From Paracoccaceae bacterium (GTDB lineage: Bacteria > Pseudomonadota > Alphaproteobacteria > Rhodobacterales > Rhodobacteraceae), in assembly GCA_027013095.1 (NCBI GenBank), contig JALUYI010000019.1, positions 219,272 through 283,271 of the forward strand: a DNA stretch of 64,000 nucleotides, read 5' to 3'. Both the position numbers and the translations under genes were made by a program. The first letter of the stretch is position 1. Each line of letters begins with the position of its first letter. Shown here piece by piece: positions 20,117 to 31,344 of the stretch. The notes beneath the pieces were generated by a model. It was not told the DNA's origin and searched no databases. It saw only the letters and a list, made by a program, of their open reading frames with translations.

Positions 20117-21289
20117 ATGCGTTCTACATCTGAAATTCGTCGCGCTTATCGGGGGCCGGTTCTGTTTAGCCACGGCTTTCGCATCTTTTTCCTTTCGGCA
20201 GGGCTGTGGGCGGCGCTGGCCATGCTGCTGTGGGTGGCCCTGTTGACACGGGGCGGCATTCTGCCCAGCCGCTTTGATCCGGTGAGCTGGCATATTCACG
20301 AGATGCTGTTTGGCTATGCGATGGCGGTTCTGGCGGGCTTTCTGTTGACCGCTGTTCCCAACTGGACCGGGCGTCTGCCGGTGGTTGGCTGGCCGACGGT
20401 GACGCTGGCCGGGCTGTGGCTGATCGGGCGGCTTGCGGCCCTGATCTCGGGGGCCTTGCCGCTGTGGCTGGCCGATCTGGCCGAGCTGGTTTTCCCGCTG
20501 GCGCTGGTCTCGGTTCTGGCGCGCGAGATCATTGCCGGGAAGAACTGGCGCAATCTTAAGGTTCTGGTCGCGGTTTCGGTGTTTGGTTTGGCCGATGTGC
20601 TGTTTCTGGCCGAGACGCTGCACGGCGTCGAGCTTGGCGGAATCGGTCTGCGTCTCGGGGTGGCCGCGATCATCTGGTTGATCACGTTGATCGGCGGGCG
20701 CGTCGTGCCCAGCTTTACCCGCAACTGGCTGGTGCGTCAGGGGGCCGGGGCTTTGCCAATCCCCTTTGGTCGAGGCGATCTGGCGGTGCTGGCGTTCCAG
20801 ACTGTGGTCTTTGCGCTGTGGGTGGTCTGGCCCGACCTTTTGGCGCTGCCGCCCCTTGCCGCACTTGCGGGGCTGGCACATCTGTGGCGCCTGTGGCGCT
20901 GGCGCGGCTGGCGCGGGCGCGCTGAGCCTCTGGTTTGGATCTTGCATGTTGCGTATCTCTTTGTCCCGATTGGTTTTTTTGAACTTTCGCTGCGCCAGTT
21001 CGGCGATTTTTCCACGGTTCCGCATGGCTGGACTGCGGGGGCGGTGGCGTTGATGACGCTGGCGATGATGACCCGCGCCAGCCTTGGGCATTCGGGACGT
21101 ATGCTGGCGGCCGGGCGGGGGCTGACACTGGTCTATGTCGCGGTGATCCTTGCGGCGCTGGCCCGGGTTGCCTCGGAATATGTCGGCAATCCGATGCCGT
21201 TTCTCGATCTGGCCGCGACGTTCTGGGTGCTGGGCTTTGGCGGTTTTGCGGTCCTGTTCTGGCCGATCCTCAGCCGCCCGCGACGATAG
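20117..21289 (+). CDS. nnrS: NnrS family membrane protein
   Basis: 390 residues with about 12 hydrophobic segments. The segment WHIHEMLFGYAMAVLAGFLL (His residues near 57-60) followed by TAVPNWTGRLPV is diagnostic of NnrS, a haem- and copper-containing membrane protein tied to nitric oxide stress and denitrification in Rhodobacter. GGAGG lies just before the ATG. No other denitrification gene lies in the window, and I found no symmetric NnrR/Dnr box (TTGAC..GTCAA-like) in the 119 bases upstream, so its regulation is unclear. Confidence 0.9.
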   Translation: MRSTSEIRRAYRGPVLFSHGFRIFFLSAGLWAALAMLLWVALLTRGGILPSRFDPVSWHIHEMLFGYAMAVLAGFLLTAVPNWTGRLPVVGWPTVTLAGLWLIGRLAALISGALPLWLADLAELVFPLALVSVLAREIIAGKNWRNLKVLVAVSVFGLADVLFLAETLHGVELGGIGLRLGVAAIIWLITLIGGRVVPSFTRNWLVRQGAGALPIPFGRGDLAVLAFQTVVFALWVVWPDLLALPPLAALAGLAHLWRLWRWRGWRGRAEPLVWILHVAYLFVPIGFFELSLRQFGDFSTVPHGWTAGAVALMTLAMMTRASLGHSGRMLAAGRGLTLVYVAVILAALARVASEYVGNPMPFLDLAATFWVLGFGGFAVLFWPILSRPRR

Positions 21290-21446
21290 CGGCCAAAGGC
21301 GGTGCCAGGCGACATTGGGAGCGATTCGTTTTTGAAGGTATGCAAATGTATGCTGCGAGTGTCGCGACCCTTGCGATGAGCGCAAAAACACCCCCGGTCC
21401 TCCTGTTTTTCACGGCGAAAACCCCTCGATCGGCAGCCGTCTTTGG

Positions 21447-21475
21447 TTGACCTTGGGTGGCGGCGGGGGTAAAGG
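21447..21475 (+). promoter_or_regulatory. possible promoter of the nuo operon
   Basis: TTGACC at 21447-21452 and TAAAGG at 21470-21475 with 17 bases between them, about 44 bases before the nuoA start codon. The -35 matches well and the -10 poorly. The rest of the 229-base nnrS-nuoA gap shows no gene and no clear hairpin. Confidence 0.3.
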
Positions 21476-21518
21476 TCGGCAAGATAAAAATGAGAGCGGC
21501 CATAAACAGGAGGACCCC

Positions 21519-22408
<890 letters not shown>

Positions 22409-22422
22409 CGAGGACGACACCC

Positions 22423-23028
22423 ATGAGCGAAGCGCTGCAGCAACTGGCCGATCTGATCACCGAGGAACAGGAAAACGTGGTCATTTCGACCGAGATCTCG
22501 CACGGCGAGCTGACCGTGCACGCCACCCTGAACGGATTGACCGATCTGGTCGATTTTCTGCGCAGCAAGGGTGAGTGCCGCTTTTCCACCCTCGTCGATA
22601 TCACCGCGGTGGATTATCCCAGCCGCGAGCGCCGCTTTGACGTGGTTTACCATCTTTTGTCGATGTTTCAGAACCAGCGGATCCGCCTGAAGGTGGCCAT
22701 CCGCGAGGACGAGATCGTCCCCTCGATCACCGCCATTCACCCCTCGGCGGGCTGGTTTGAACGCGAGGTCTTTGACATGTACGGCATCCTGTTCTCGGAT
22801 CACCCCGACCTGCGCCGGCTGCTGACCGATTACGGATTTCGCGGGCATCCGCTGCGCAAGGATTTTCCCACCACCGGCTACAGCGAAGTGCGTTATGACG
22901 AGGTGGAAAAACGCGTCGTTTACGAGCCGGTCTCGCTGGTTCAGGAATACCGGCAGTTCGATTTCATGTCGCCGTGGGAAGGAGCCGAATACATCCTGCC
23001 CGGAGACGAAAAGGAGACAGCATCATGA
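22423..23028 (+). CDS. nuoC: NADH-quinone oxidoreductase subunit C
   Basis: 30-kDa-type peripheral-arm subunit that lines the quinone channel with NuoD. It has 201 residues, not fused to NuoD. The family signature is present: [24 protein letters not shown] sequence near residues 105-125, followed by [23 protein letters not shown] precedes the ATG. Its stop overlaps the following small membrane gene by 4 bases (ATGA). Confidence 0.95.
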   Translation: MSEALQQLADLITEEQENVVISTEISHGELTVHATLNGLTDLVDFLRSKGECRFSTLVDITAVDYPSRERRFDVVYHLLSMFQNQRIRLKVAIREDEIVPSITAIHPSAGWFEREVFDMYGILFSDHPDLRRLLTDYGFRGHPLRKDFPTTGYSEVRYDEVEKRVVYEPVSLVQEYRQFDFMSPWEGAEYILPGDEKETAS

Positions 23029-23225
23029 TGGATGGAGCCGGTTGGGGCGTGGGCGGATTCGGGATCATCTGGTTCCTGATTGCCGCTGCATTGGTGGTGG
23101 TGCCGTTCTGGCGTCTGCTGCCCCGTTTTGGCATGCCAAGCTGGCTTGCCATCATCGCGTTTATCCCGCTGGTGGCGCTGATCTATCTTTGGATCATGGC
23201 CTTCAGCAAGACATCTGACAGGTAG
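23025..23225 (+). CDS. small two-helix membrane protein inside nuo operon
   Basis: 66 residues. Two hydrophobic stretches (about 10-27 and 37-58) make it a two-span membrane protein; the segment between them is [14 protein letters not shown]. The start is fixed by the ATGA overlap with nuoC, with AAGGAG upstream; a longer frame back to 22974 only reads through the nuoC end. It lies 11 bases before nuoD. Unassigned reading frames at such positions are known from the Paracoccus and Rhodobacter complex I operons, so it is probably a lineage-specific complex I accessory or assembly protein. Function unknown. Confidence 0.75.
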   Translation: MMDGAGWGVGGFGIIWFLIAAALVVVPFWRLLPRFGMPSWLAIIAFIPLVALIYLWIMAFSKTSDR

Positions 23226-23236
23226 GCGGACAGGAC

Positions 23237-24460
23237 ATGGACGGCGACGGTTTCAGCAGCAAATTCGGCGATGTGCGCACCGGCGAGCAGAAGATCCGCA
23301 ATTTCAACATCAATTTCGGGCCGCAACACCCGGCGGCCCACGGCGTCTTGCGCATGGTGCTGGAGTTGGACGGCGAAACCGTCGAGCGGGCCGACCCCCA
23401 TATCGGCCTTTTGCACCGCGGCACCGAGAAATTGATGGAAAGCCGCAGCTACCTGCAAAACCTGCCTTATTTCGACCGCCTTGATTACGTCGCACCAATG
23501 AATCAGGAACATGCCTGGTGTCTGGCCATCGAGAAACTGACCGGGGTTGAAATCCCCCGTCGTGCCAGCCTGATCCGGGTGCTTTATTCCGAGATCGGCC
23601 GTATCCTGAATCACCTGCTGAACGTCACCACGCAGGCGATGGACGTGGGCGCGCTGACGCCGCCGCTCTGGGGGTTTGAAGAGCGCGAAAAACTGATGAT
23701 CTTTTATGAGCGCGCCTGCGGTGCGCGCCTCCATGCCGCCTATTTCCGCCCTGGGGGCGTGCATCAGGACCTGCCGCCGGATCTGCTGGACGACATCATG
23801 CAGTGGACGCTGGAATTCCCCGAAGTTCTGGATGACATTGAGGGGCTGCTCAGCGAAAACCGCATCTTCAAACAGCGCAACGTCAATATCGCCGTTGTCA
23901 GTAAACAGGAGGCGCTGGACTGGGGATTCTCCGGCGTCATGGTCCGCGGCTCGGGCATGGCATGGGATTTGCGCCGCGCTCAACCCTATGAATGTTATGA
24001 CGAATTCGACTTTCAGATCCCGGTTGGAAAGCATGGCGATTGCTATGATCGCTATCTCGTGCGCATGGCCGAGATGCGCGAAAGCGTGAAAATCATCCAG
24101 CAGGCGATTGCCAAACTGGAAACCGCGACCGGTGACGTGTTGGCACGGGGCAAGCTGACCCCGCCCAAACGCGGTGACATGAAGACCAACATGGAAAGCC
24201 TGATCCACCACTTCAAGCTCTATACCGAAGGGTTCCACGTGCCTGCGGGCGAGGTTTACGCCGCCGTCGAGGCGCCCAAGGGAGAGTTCGGCGTCTATCT
24301 GGTCGCTGATGGCACCAATAAACCCTACAAGGCCAAGATCCGCGCGCCGGGCTATCTGCATCTGCAGGCCATGGACCATCTCGCCAGCGGTCATATGCTG
24401 GCCGATGTCGCCGCCATAATCGGCTCGCTCGATGTTGTGTTCGGAGAGATCGACCGATGA
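23237..24460 (+). CDS. nuoD: NADH-quinone oxidoreductase subunit D
   Basis: 49-kDa-type subunit related to [NiFe]-hydrogenase large subunits; forms the quinone-binding cavity with NuoB. It has 407 residues. [16 protein letters not shown] near residue 26 contains the quinone-site His, [15 protein letters not shown] follows, and the C-terminal DVVFGEIDR is canonical. AGGAC precedes the ATG. It is followed by copy 3 of the intergenic repeat and then nuoE. Confidence 0.96.
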   Translation: MDGDGFSSKFGDVRTGEQKIRNFNINFGPQHPAAHGVLRMVLELDGETVERADPHIGLLHRGTEKLMESRSYLQNLPYFDRLDYVAPMNQEHAWCLAIEKLTGVEIPRRASLIRVLYSEIGRILNHLLNVTTQAMDVGALTPPLWGFEEREKLMIFYERACGARLHAAYFRPGGVHQDLPPDLLDDIMQWTLEFPEVLDDIEGLLSENRIFKQRNVNIAVVSKQEALDWGFSGVMVRGSGMAWDLRRAQPYECYDEFDFQIPVGKHGDCYDRYLVRMAEMRESVKIIQQAIAKLETATGDVLARGKLTPPKRGDMKTNMESLIHHFKLYTEGFHVPAGEVYAAVEAPKGEFGVYLVADGTNKPYKAKIRAPGYLHLQAMDHLASGHMLADVAAIIGSLDVVFGEIDR

Positions 24461-24472
24461 TCCGTGCCTGCT

Positions 24473-24504
24473 GTCTTCTTTGCCCAAATACTCCCGCCGG
24501 AGGC
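24473..24504 (-). repeat. dispersed intergenic repeat, copy 3
   Basis: The minus strand reads GCCTCCGGCGGGAGTATTTG then GGCAAAGAAGAC; the most complete copy of the three locations. It lies within the 95-base nuoD-nuoE gap, in the middle of a long operon, so it is not acting as a strong terminator on this strand. Confidence 0.65.
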
Positions 24505-24555
24505 GCCTGTACCCAAATCGCGCGCCGCCGGTCGATGTCAGAGGAAACCCGATAG

Positions 24556-25560
24556 ATGTTGCGTCGCCTGCATGATGAACAACCCGCAAGTTTTGCTTTC
24601 ACCGCCGCCAATCAGGCCTGGGCCGAGGCGCAGATCGCGAAATACCCCGAGGGACGACAGGCCAGCGCCATCATCCCGCTGTTGTGGCGCGCGCAGGAGC
24701 AGGAGGGCTGGCTGACGCAAAAGGCGATCGAGACCGTCGCCGACATGCTGGGCATGGCCTATATTCGCGCGCTTGAGGTTGCGACCTTTTACTTCATGTT
24801 CCAACTGCGCCCGGTTGGCTCGGTTGCCCATGTGCAGGTGTGCGGCACCCTCAGCTGCATGATTTGCGGTGGTGAAGAATTGCGCGCCGTCTGTCAGGAG
24901 GTGATCGCCCCGACCCCCTTTACCCTGTCGCCTGATGGCAAGTTCAGTTGGGAAGAGGTCGAGTGTCTGGGGGCCTGCACAAACGCGCCGATGGTGCAAA
25001 TCGGCAAGGATTTCTACGAGGATCTGACCGCCGACAAGCTGCGCGATATTCTGGGGCGCCTTGCCGCTGGCGAGGTGCCGGTGCCGGGGCCGCAAAATGG
25101 CCGTTACGCCGCCGAGCCGCGGACTGGGCTGACTGCACTCACCGAACATGGAAACGGCCGCGATCCCCACAACGGGTCTGTCGCGCGCGCGCTTGAACTG
25201 GGCGATACGATCAAGCGGATCACCGGCGACGAGGTGCCGGTCCTGACCTCTCGCCGGGCGGCCCCGTCGGTGACATCAACCGCCAGCGGCCACAAGCCGC
25301 CGATGCTGGCGGCGCCAAAAGGCGGGCAGGGCGACGATCTGAAGCTGTTGAAAGGCGTCGGGCCGGCGCTGGAAAAACTGCTGAACGACATCGGGATCTG
25401 GCATTTTTCGCAAATCGCCGCCTGGAGCGCCGATGAGGTCGCTTGGGTCGATCGAAATCTGGGCCGTTTCAAGGATCGGGCCAGCCGCGATGGCTGGGTG
25501 GCGCAGGCTCAAACTCTGGCGGCCGGCGGGACTGCCGGGGGTGCCAAAGGGGCGTCCTGA
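24556..25560 (+). CDS. nuoE: NADH-quinone oxidoreductase subunit E with C-terminal helix-hairpin-helix extension
   Basis: 24-kDa-type subunit carrying cluster N1a, partner of NuoF. The conserved core is residues 1-175, with ligands in [10 protein letters not shown] and [10 protein letters not shown]. It has 334 residues, far longer than the ~170-residue core. After a low-complexity linker (about 175-255), residues 258-320 form a second domain, [20 protein letters not shown] then [16 protein letters not shown], typical of helix-hairpin-helix domains appended to complex I subunits and ribosomal-type proteins in alphaproteobacteria. The extension's role is unknown. The start is ATG 24556. Confidence 0.93.
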   Translation: MLRRLHDEQPASFAFTAANQAWAEAQIAKYPEGRQASAIIPLLWRAQEQEGWLTQKAIETVADMLGMAYIRALEVATFYFMFQLRPVGSVAHVQVCGTLSCMICGGEELRAVCQEVIAPTPFTLSPDGKFSWEEVECLGACTNAPMVQIGKDFYEDLTADKLRDILGRLAAGEVPVPGPQNGRYAAEPRTGLTALTEHGNGRDPHNGSVARALELGDTIKRITGDEVPVLTSRRAAPSVTSTASGHKPPMLAAPKGGQGDDLKLLKGVGPALEKLLNDIGIWHFSQIAAWSADEVAWVDRNLGRFKDRASRDGWVAQAQTLAAGGTAGGAKGAS

Positions 25561-25715
25561 ACGGCGTTAGGATGGCGCCGTGATGACAGATATTCGCGAC
25601 GGTCTGCCCTGCGGGCGCGTCAGCGGACAAACGAAACAGAGCCCGCCAGACCTGGCCGGGCAGAACGAAAACAGGCCGCGTCAACAGCGCCGCCGATAGC
25701 GGAACGGAGGCCCCT

Positions 25716-25931
25716 TTGGGCGGGGAGAGCACGGAAAAACAGACGCGCCTTGCGTCCATCGTCATTCTCGTCACCTTTCCGGCGTGGTTGGGCTATTCTT
25801 GGCTGGGTGGCCAGATGAATTGGGAACCGCGCTACGCGATCCTCGGGGATCTGGCGGCTCTGGCGGCGTTTTTCTGGGCGCTGGTGGTATTGTTTCAGAT
25901 CTGGCTGCGACGCCAGCGGGATGAGGACTAG
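25716..25931 (+). CDS. small membrane protein in nuo operon (DUF5337-like)
   Basis: 71 residues with two hydrophobic segments (about 13-31 and 43-63) and a charged C-terminal tail (RRQRDED). The start is TTG 25716, with ACGGAGG five bases upstream; there is no ATG in range. It lies between nuoE and nuoF, ending 4 bases before nuoF. I recall this family as DUF5337 in Rhodobacteraceae complex I operons; that name is from memory and not verified. The 155 bases before it contain no other gene I can support. Confidence 0.7.
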   Translation: MGGESTEKQTRLASIVILVTFPAWLGYSWLGGQMNWEPRYAILGDLAALAAFFWALVVLFQIWLRRQRDED

Positions 25932-25935
25932 GACT

Positions 25936-27228
25936 ATGCTGAAGGATCAGGACCGGATATTTACCAACATTTATGGTATGCACGACCGCACACTGGCCGG
26001 AGCACGGGCACGTGGCCATTGGGACGGTACCGACAAGATCATCAAGAAGGGCCGTGACTGGATCGTCGAGGAGATGAAGGCCTCGGGGCTGCGCGGACGC
26101 GGTGGCGCGGGGTTCCCCACCGGCCTGAAATGGTCCTTCATGCCCAAGGAAAGCGACGGTCGCCCGGCCTATCTGGTGGTCAACGCCGATGAATCCGAAC
26201 CGGGCACCTGCAAGGATCGCGAGATTCTGCGCCACGATCCCCACACGCTGATCGAGGGCTGCCTGCTGGCCTCGTTCGCCATGGGTGCCCACACCGCCTA
26301 TATCTATGTGCGCGGCGAGTTCATCCGCGAGCGCGAGGCGCTGCAGGCAGCCGTGGACGAATGTTACGACGCCGGCCTTTTGGGCAAGAACGCCGCCAAA
26401 TCCGGCTGGGATTTCGACCTTTACGTGCATCACGGCGCCGGGGCCTATATTTGTGGCGAAGAGACCGCGCTGCTGGAAAGCCTCGAAGGCAAAAAGGGCA
26501 TGCCCCGGATGAAACCGCCGTTTCCGGCGGGCGCCGGGCTTTATGGCTGCCCGACAACGGTCAACAATGTCGAATCGATCGCGGTTGCGCCGACTATTCT
26601 GCGGCGCGGCGCCGGCTGGTTTTCCTCGTTCGGGCGGCCGAACAACACGGGAACCAAGCTGTTTGCGATCTCGGGCCACGTCAACACCCCCTGCGTGGTC
26701 GAGGAGGAAATGTCGATCCCCTTCGAAGAGCTGATCGAAAAGCACGCCGGCGGGATTCGCGGCGGCTGGGACAATCTGAAGGCGGTCATTCCTGGCGGCT
26801 CCAGCGTGCCGGTGTTGCCCGCCCATATCGCCCGCGAGGCGATCATGGATTTCGACTGGCTGCGCGAGCAGCGCTCGGGCCTTGGCACGGCGGCGGTGAT
26901 TGTGATGGATCAGTCGGTCGATATCGTCAAAGCGATCTGGCGCCTCAGCGCCTTTTACAAACACGAAAGCTGCGGACAGTGCACGCCCTGCCGCGAGGGC
27001 ACCGGCTGGATGATGCGACTGATGGAGCGTCTTGTGCGGGGCGAGGCCGAACTGGAAGAGATCGATATGCTGCTGGACGTGACGAAACAGGTCGAAGGCC
27101 ACACGATTTGCGCGCTTGGGGATGCGGCGGCTTGGCCGATCCAGGGCCTGATGCGCCATTTCCGGGACGAGGTCGAGGAGCGGATCCGCGCGCGCAGCAG
27201 CTCGGGCCGCGCGGTTGCGGCGGAATAG
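25936..27228 (+). CDS. nuoF: NADH-quinone oxidoreductase subunit F
   Basis: NADH-binding, FMN- and N3-cluster-bearing subunit that takes the hydride from NADH. It has 430 residues from ATG 25936; the frame start 25921 lies in the previous gene. The nucleotide motif [16 protein letters not shown] is near residue 55, the FMN/NADH region [19 protein letters not shown] near 175, and the 4Fe-4S ligands [11 protein letters not shown] plus the distal Cys in [13 protein letters not shown] near 395. An exported-protein gene follows 18 bases downstream. Confidence 0.96.
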   Translation: MLKDQDRIFTNIYGMHDRTLAGARARGHWDGTDKIIKKGRDWIVEEMKASGLRGRGGAGFPTGLKWSFMPKESDGRPAYLVVNADESEPGTCKDREILRHDPHTLIEGCLLASFAMGAHTAYIYVRGEFIREREALQAAVDECYDAGLLGKNAAKSGWDFDLYVHHGAGAYICGEETALLESLEGKKGMPRMKPPFPAGAGLYGCPTTVNNVESIAVAPTILRRGAGWFSSFGRPNNTGTKLFAISGHVNTPCVVEEEMSIPFEELIEKHAGGIRGGWDNLKAVIPGGSSVPVLPAHIAREAIMDFDWLREQRSGLGTAAVIVMDQSVDIVKAIWRLSAFYKHESCGQCTPCREGTGWMMRLMERLVRGEAELEEIDMLLDVTKQVEGHTICALGDAAAWPIQGLMRHFRDEVEERIRARSSSGRAVAAE

Positions 27229-27246
27229 GGCAGGGAGGGCGGTTTG

Positions 27247-27663
27247 ATGATGCATCGGGTTCGACTGACTGTGGCGGCGGCGCTTGTGGCGTTTCCGGCC
27301 CTTGCCGGGTCGGCCCCACGCCCGTTGATCAAGGACAACGCCGAAATATTTCACCGCCTGCTGGTGACCGCGGTGGCCAATGAGATCCGGGTCAAATGCA
27401 AGACCATTGACGCGCGCAAGATTTCCGCCACCCTCTACGTCTTTGGCATTCTCAATTACGCCCGTTCGCAGGGGTTTTCGATGGCTGAAATCAACGCCTA
27501 CAAGAAAGACCCGGCCGAGCAGGCCCGGTTGCGCCGCGAGGGATACGCCTATCTGGACAGCCACGGCGTCAACCGGAAGAAATCAACCGGATATTGCGCC
27601 TTGGGCAAGGCCGAAATTGCCGGCGGCAGCGAGATTGGAAAATTGTTAAAGGTCGTCCGATAA
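27247..27663 (+). CDS. exported protein in nuo operon (DUF5333-like)
   Basis: 138 residues. The N-terminus HRVRLTVAAALVAFPALAGSAP is a convincing signal peptide, so the mature protein should be periplasmic. It has two cysteines, in EIRVKCKTIDARK and STGYCALGK, which could form a disulfide. TTG 27244 and ATG 27247 and 27250 are all possible starts; 27247 has the best distance (7 bases) to GGGAGGG. It lies between nuoF and nuoG. I recall the family name DUF5333 for such Rhodobacteraceae proteins, unverified. A periplasmic product is odd for complex I, whose peripheral arm is cytoplasmic. Confidence 0.72.
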   Translation: MMHRVRLTVAAALVAFPALAGSAPRPLIKDNAEIFHRLLVTAVANEIRVKCKTIDARKISATLYVFGILNYARSQGFSMAEINAYKKDPAEQARLRREGYAYLDSHGVNRKKSTGYCALGKAEIAGGSEIGKLLKVVR

Positions 27664-27835
27664 GCATGTGCAACAGAACAAGAATATCGCCTTTTCCCAA
27701 GCTCCGAGCGGCCGTGTTTTCTGGGGTGATCCGGGGTGAAAAAATCTTCGGAAAATCGGCACGAATGGGCTGTCCTTCCGGGGCATTGAAAGCTAAGACA
27801 GGCGTGGGATTTCTTCCACAGTGGAGCAAGGACCG

Positions 27836-29851
27836 ATGAGCGACTTACGAAAAATCATGATCGACGGGGCCGAGGTCGAGGTCGACCCTGCGATGACCAT
27901 CCTGCAGGCTTGTGAGGTTGCCGGTGTCGAGATCCCGCGGTTCTGTTACCACGAGCGCCTGTCGATTGCCGGCAACTGCCGGATGTGTCTGGTCGAGGTC
28001 AAGGGCGGCCCGCCCAAGCCGACTGCAAGCTGCGCTATGCAGGTGCGCGATTTACGCCCCGGTCCCGAGGGGGCGCCGCCCGAGATCCTGACCAACTCAC
28101 CCATGGTGAAAAAGGCGCGCGAAGGGACGATGGAGTTCCTGCTGATCAACCACCCGCTGGACTGCCCGATCTGCGATCAGGGAGGCGAGTGCGACCTGCA
28201 GGATCAGGCCGTCGCCTATGGCGTTGATTTCAGCCGCTTTCGAGAGCCAAAGCGCGCCGTTGACGACATCAATCTGGGGCCGCTCGTGTCCACGCAGATG
28301 ACCCGTTGCATTTCCTGCACCCGTTGCGTGCGCTTCACCACCGAGGTTGCGGGCATCACCCAGATGGGCCAGACCGGACGCGGGGAAGATGCCGAGATCA
28401 CCTCGTATCTGAACCAGACGCTGGACAGTAATTTGCAGGGCAACATCATCGACCTGTGCCCGGTTGGGGCGCTGACCAGCAAGCCTTATGCCTTTACCGC
28501 GCGCCCGTGGGAGCTGAAAAAGACCGAAACCATCGATGCGATGGACGGTCTGGGGGCCAATATCCGTGTCGATACCAAGGGGCGCGAGGTCAAGCGCATC
28601 GTGCCGCGCAATCATGATGCGGTGAACGAGGAATGGATCAGCGACAAGAGCCGCTTTATCTGGGACGGGCTACGCCGTCAGCGGCTGGATCGTCCCTATG
28701 TGCGCAAGAACGGCAAGCTGGTCGCAGTGGACTGGCCCGAGGCGCTGGCCGCCGCCGCGGCGGCGATGACGGGCAAAAAACTGGCGGCACTGGTTGGCGA
28801 TCTGGCCTCGGTCGAGGCGGTTTTTGCATTGAAACAACTGGTGACCGGTCTTGGCGGAGTGATCGAGTGCCGCACAGATGGCGCAAAACTGCCGGCGGGG
28901 AACCGCTCGGCCTATGTCGGAACGGCGTGCATTGCCGACATTGATGACGCCGAGATGATCCAACTGATCGGCACCAACCCGCGTCTGGAAAGCCCGGTTC
29001 TGAACGCCCGCATCCGCAAGGCGTGGGCCAATGGCTGTGACGTGGCGCTGCTGGGCGAGGCGGCAGATCTGACCTATGACTATACCCATGTGGGCACGGA
29101 CCGCGCAGCCCTTGCGGCCCTTCTTCAGTATAAATTCGACCGCGTGCTTGAGGTTCCGTCGCTGGTGATTGTCGGTCAGGGCGCGATTCAGGGCGCCGAT
29201 GGCGAGGCCGTGCTGGCGGCGGCGATGGAACTGGCGGAAAAAACCAAATCGAAATTCATGGTGCTGCATACCGCCGCCGCGCGGGTCGGGGCGATGGATC
29301 TGGGCGCCACCACGGAAGGGGGCATGGACGCCGCCCTCAACGGGGCCGAGACGGTTTACAACCTTGGCATGGACGAGGCCGACATCCCCGCGGGGGCCTT
29401 TGTGATCTATCAGGGCAGCCACGGGGACAGGGGTGCGCACCGGGCCGATGTGATCCTGCCGGGCGCAGCCTATACCGAAGAGGACGGTCTGTTCGCAAAC
29501 ACCGAAGGTCGGGTGCAGTCAGCCTTTCGCGCCGCATTCCCGCCCGGTGACGCGAAAGAGAACTGGGCTATCTTACGGGCGCTTTCGGCTGAATTGGGGG
29601 CGACCCTGCCGTACAATTCGCTGCATCAACTGCGCCAGGCTCTGGTGGCCGAGGTGCCGCATTTTTCCGAGGTTGATGTGGTCGCCGAGGCCCCGTGGCA
29701 GCCACTGCCCGCCGGGGCGCTGGAAGGCGGCGAATTCGCCAGCCCGATTGGCGATTATTACCTGACCAACCCGATTGCCCGAGCTTCGGTGGTGATGGCG
29801 GAACTGTCGGCGTTGGCCCGGGCGCGGGCCGAAAAGATGGCGGCGGAGTAG
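27836..29851 (+). CDS. nuoG: NADH-quinone oxidoreductase subunit G
   Basis: 75-kDa-type subunit with the electron wire of complex I; 671 residues. The 2Fe-2S ligands N1b are in [16 protein letters not shown] plus ASC (residues about 36-70), the His-ligated N5 cluster in [14 protein letters not shown] (about 105-118), and N4 in CISCTRC plus the LCPVGAL Cys (about 155-205). A molybdopterin-oxidoreductase-like domain fills the rest. GGAGCAAGGA precedes ATG 27836. The 172-base gap before it holds no gene I can support. Confidence 0.96.
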   Translation: MSDLRKIMIDGAEVEVDPAMTILQACEVAGVEIPRFCYHERLSIAGNCRMCLVEVKGGPPKPTASCAMQVRDLRPGPEGAPPEILTNSPMVKKAREGTMEFLLINHPLDCPICDQGGECDLQDQAVAYGVDFSRFREPKRAVDDINLGPLVSTQMTRCISCTRCVRFTTEVAGITQMGQTGRGEDAEITSYLNQTLDSNLQGNIIDLCPVGALTSKPYAFTARPWELKKTETIDAMDGLGANIRVDTKGREVKRIVPRNHDAVNEEWISDKSRFIWDGLRRQRLDRPYVRKNGKLVAVDWPEALAAAAAAMTGKKLAALVGDLASVEAVFALKQLVTGLGGVIECRTDGAKLPAGNRSAYVGTACIADIDDAEMIQLIGTNPRLESPVLNARIRKAWANGCDVALLGEAADLTYDYTHVGTDRAALAALLQYKFDRVLEVPSLVIVGQGAIQGADGEAVLAAAMELAEKTKSKFMVLHTAAARVGAMDLGATTEGGMDAALNGAETVYNLGMDEADIPAGAFVIYQGSHGDRGAHRADVILPGAAYTEEDGLFANTEGRVQSAFRAAFPPGDAKENWAILRALSAELGATLPYNSLHQLRQALVAEVPHFSEVDVVAEAPWQPLPAGALEGGEFASPIGDYYLTNPIARASVVMAELSALARARAEKMAAE

Positions 29852-29855
29852 GGTG

Positions 29856-30272
29856 ATGTTGAACCAAGCCATCGCGCAAATCGGCCTTGTGTTCGCCCTT
29901 TCGGGTGGGCTGTCAGCGTGCGCGGCGGTTCAGGGGACGCAAAACGTTTCCAAAACGGATTTTCACCCCCAGTATTTGCGGATCGAGACCGATCTGCTGG
30001 ATCGGGATCTGGTGGATTTCAAGGTGGTCATGCGGGGCGCGCGCACCAAGGCGGATGTTGCGGATTATGCCAAATGTGCGGCGGCACAATATGCGTTGAT
30101 CCGGGGCTATGGGTTTGCCCGCCACGTGCGCACGACGGTCACCGAAAAGGATGGGCTCTGGCGCGGCGATGCGGTTTATACCGTGTCGGCAGCGCTGCCG
30201 GCGGGGCGCCTGACGCTGGATGCAGAGGTTGTCGTCGAAAACTGTAAAAGTGACGGGATTCCAACGGTGTAA
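29856..30272 (+). CDS. putative lipoprotein in nuo operon
   Basis: 138 residues from ATG 29856 (a GTG stands 3 bases upstream). A short signal sequence ends in the lipobox LSAC, so Cys22 is the likely lipidation site. The mature protein has two further cysteines (in YAKCAAAQYA and VVENCKSD) that could pair. It begins 4 bases after the nuoG stop and ends 27 bases before nuoH. It is the second probable envelope protein within this complex I operon. I do not recognise a family with a known function. Confidence 0.72.
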   Translation: MLNQAIAQIGLVFALSGGLSACAAVQGTQNVSKTDFHPQYLRIETDLLDRDLVDFKVVMRGARTKADVADYAKCAAAQYALIRGYGFARHVRTTVTEKDGLWRGDAVYTVSAALPAGRLTLDAEVVVENCKSDGIPTV

Positions 30273-30299
30273 GGCCGAGATGTGAGGATGTGAAAACAG

Positions 30300-31340
30300 A
30301 TGGTTGATTTCTTTTACAACACAAATCTCGGGATTTTCCTGCTGGTGACGCTTGAGGCGCTGCTGGTCATCGTGCTGCTGTTGGTGGCACTGGCCTTTCT
30401 GATGTATGCCGACCGCAAGATCTGGGCGGCGGTGCAGATGCGCAAGGGCCCGAATATCGTGGGCGTTTTCGGCCTGCTGCAAAGCTTTGCCGACTTTATC
30501 AAATATATCGTCAAGGAAATCGTCGTGCCGGCCGGGGCGGACAAGCCAGTCTATTTTCTGGCGCCGATGATCAGTCTGGTTTTCCCGCTGATCGTCTGGG
30601 CGGTGATCCCGTTTGCCGATGGCTGGGTGGTGTCTGATATGAATGTCGGCATCCTTTACGTTCTGGCAGCCAGTTCACTGGTGGTTTACGGAGTGATCAT
30701 GGGGGGCTGGGCGTCGAACTCGAAATACCCGTTCCTCGGGGCGCTGAGATCGGCGGCGCAGATGATCTCGTATGAGGTTTCGATCGGCTTTATCATCATC
30801 GGCGTGATCCTGTCCACGGGGTCGCTGAACCTCAGCGATATCGTGCGCGCACAAGACGGGAATTATGGCTTCTTTTCATGGTATTGGCTGCCGCAACTGC
30901 CGATGGTCGTGCTGTTCTTCGTCTCGGCGCTAGCGGAAACCAACCGCCCGCCCTTTGATTTGCCTGAGGCCGAGAGCGAACTTGTCGCGGGCTATCAAGT
31001 GGAATATTCCTCGACGCCGTTTTTGCTGTTCATGATCGGTGAGTTAACCGAGGTCGTGTTCATGTGCGCGATGATCTCGGTCCTGTTCTTTGGCGGCTGG
31101 CTGAGCCCCATTCCGGGCCTGCCGGACGGCATCCTGTGGATGGTCGGCAAGATGGCCTTTTTCTTCTTCCTGTTCGCGCTGGTCAAGGCGATCACACCGC
31201 GTTATCGCTATGACCAACTGATGCGCCTTGGTTGGAAGGTGTTTCTGCCGATGAGCCTTGGCTGGGTCGTTCTGGTGGCGTTTTTTGCACAATATCACCT
31301 GTTTGGCGGCGCTTACGCGCGTTGGGTCGTGGGGGGCTGA
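30300..31340 (+). CDS. nuoH: NADH-quinone oxidoreductase subunit H
   Basis: Membrane-arm subunit that closes the quinone chamber; 346 residues, eight predicted helices. Diagnostic stretches are [17 protein letters not shown] (about 42-58) and the acidic quinone-channel loop [20 protein letters not shown] (about 213-232). GAGG lies a little upstream of the ATG. Four bases separate its stop from nuoI. Confidence 0.96.
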   Translation: MVDFFYNTNLGIFLLVTLEALLVIVLLLVALAFLMYADRKIWAAVQMRKGPNIVGVFGLLQSFADFIKYIVKEIVVPAGADKPVYFLAPMISLVFPLIVWAVIPFADGWVVSDMNVGILYVLAASSLVVYGVIMGGWASNSKYPFLGALRSAAQMISYEVSIGFIIIGVILSTGSLNLSDIVRAQDGNYGFFSWYWLPQLPMVVLFFVSALAETNRPPFDLPEAESELVAGYQVEYSSTPFLLFMIGELTEVVFMCAMISVLFFGGWLSPIPGLPDGILWMVGKMAFFFFLFALVKAITPRYRYDQLMRLGWKVFLPMSLGWVVLVAFFAQYHLFGGAYARWVVGG

Positions 31341-31344
31341 TCGG

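Noticed and set aside
25771..27564. Long minus-strand open frame opposite nuoF (597 codons)
   Set aside because: High-GC antisense shadow of nuoF; His/Arg/Gly-rich composition with no domain.
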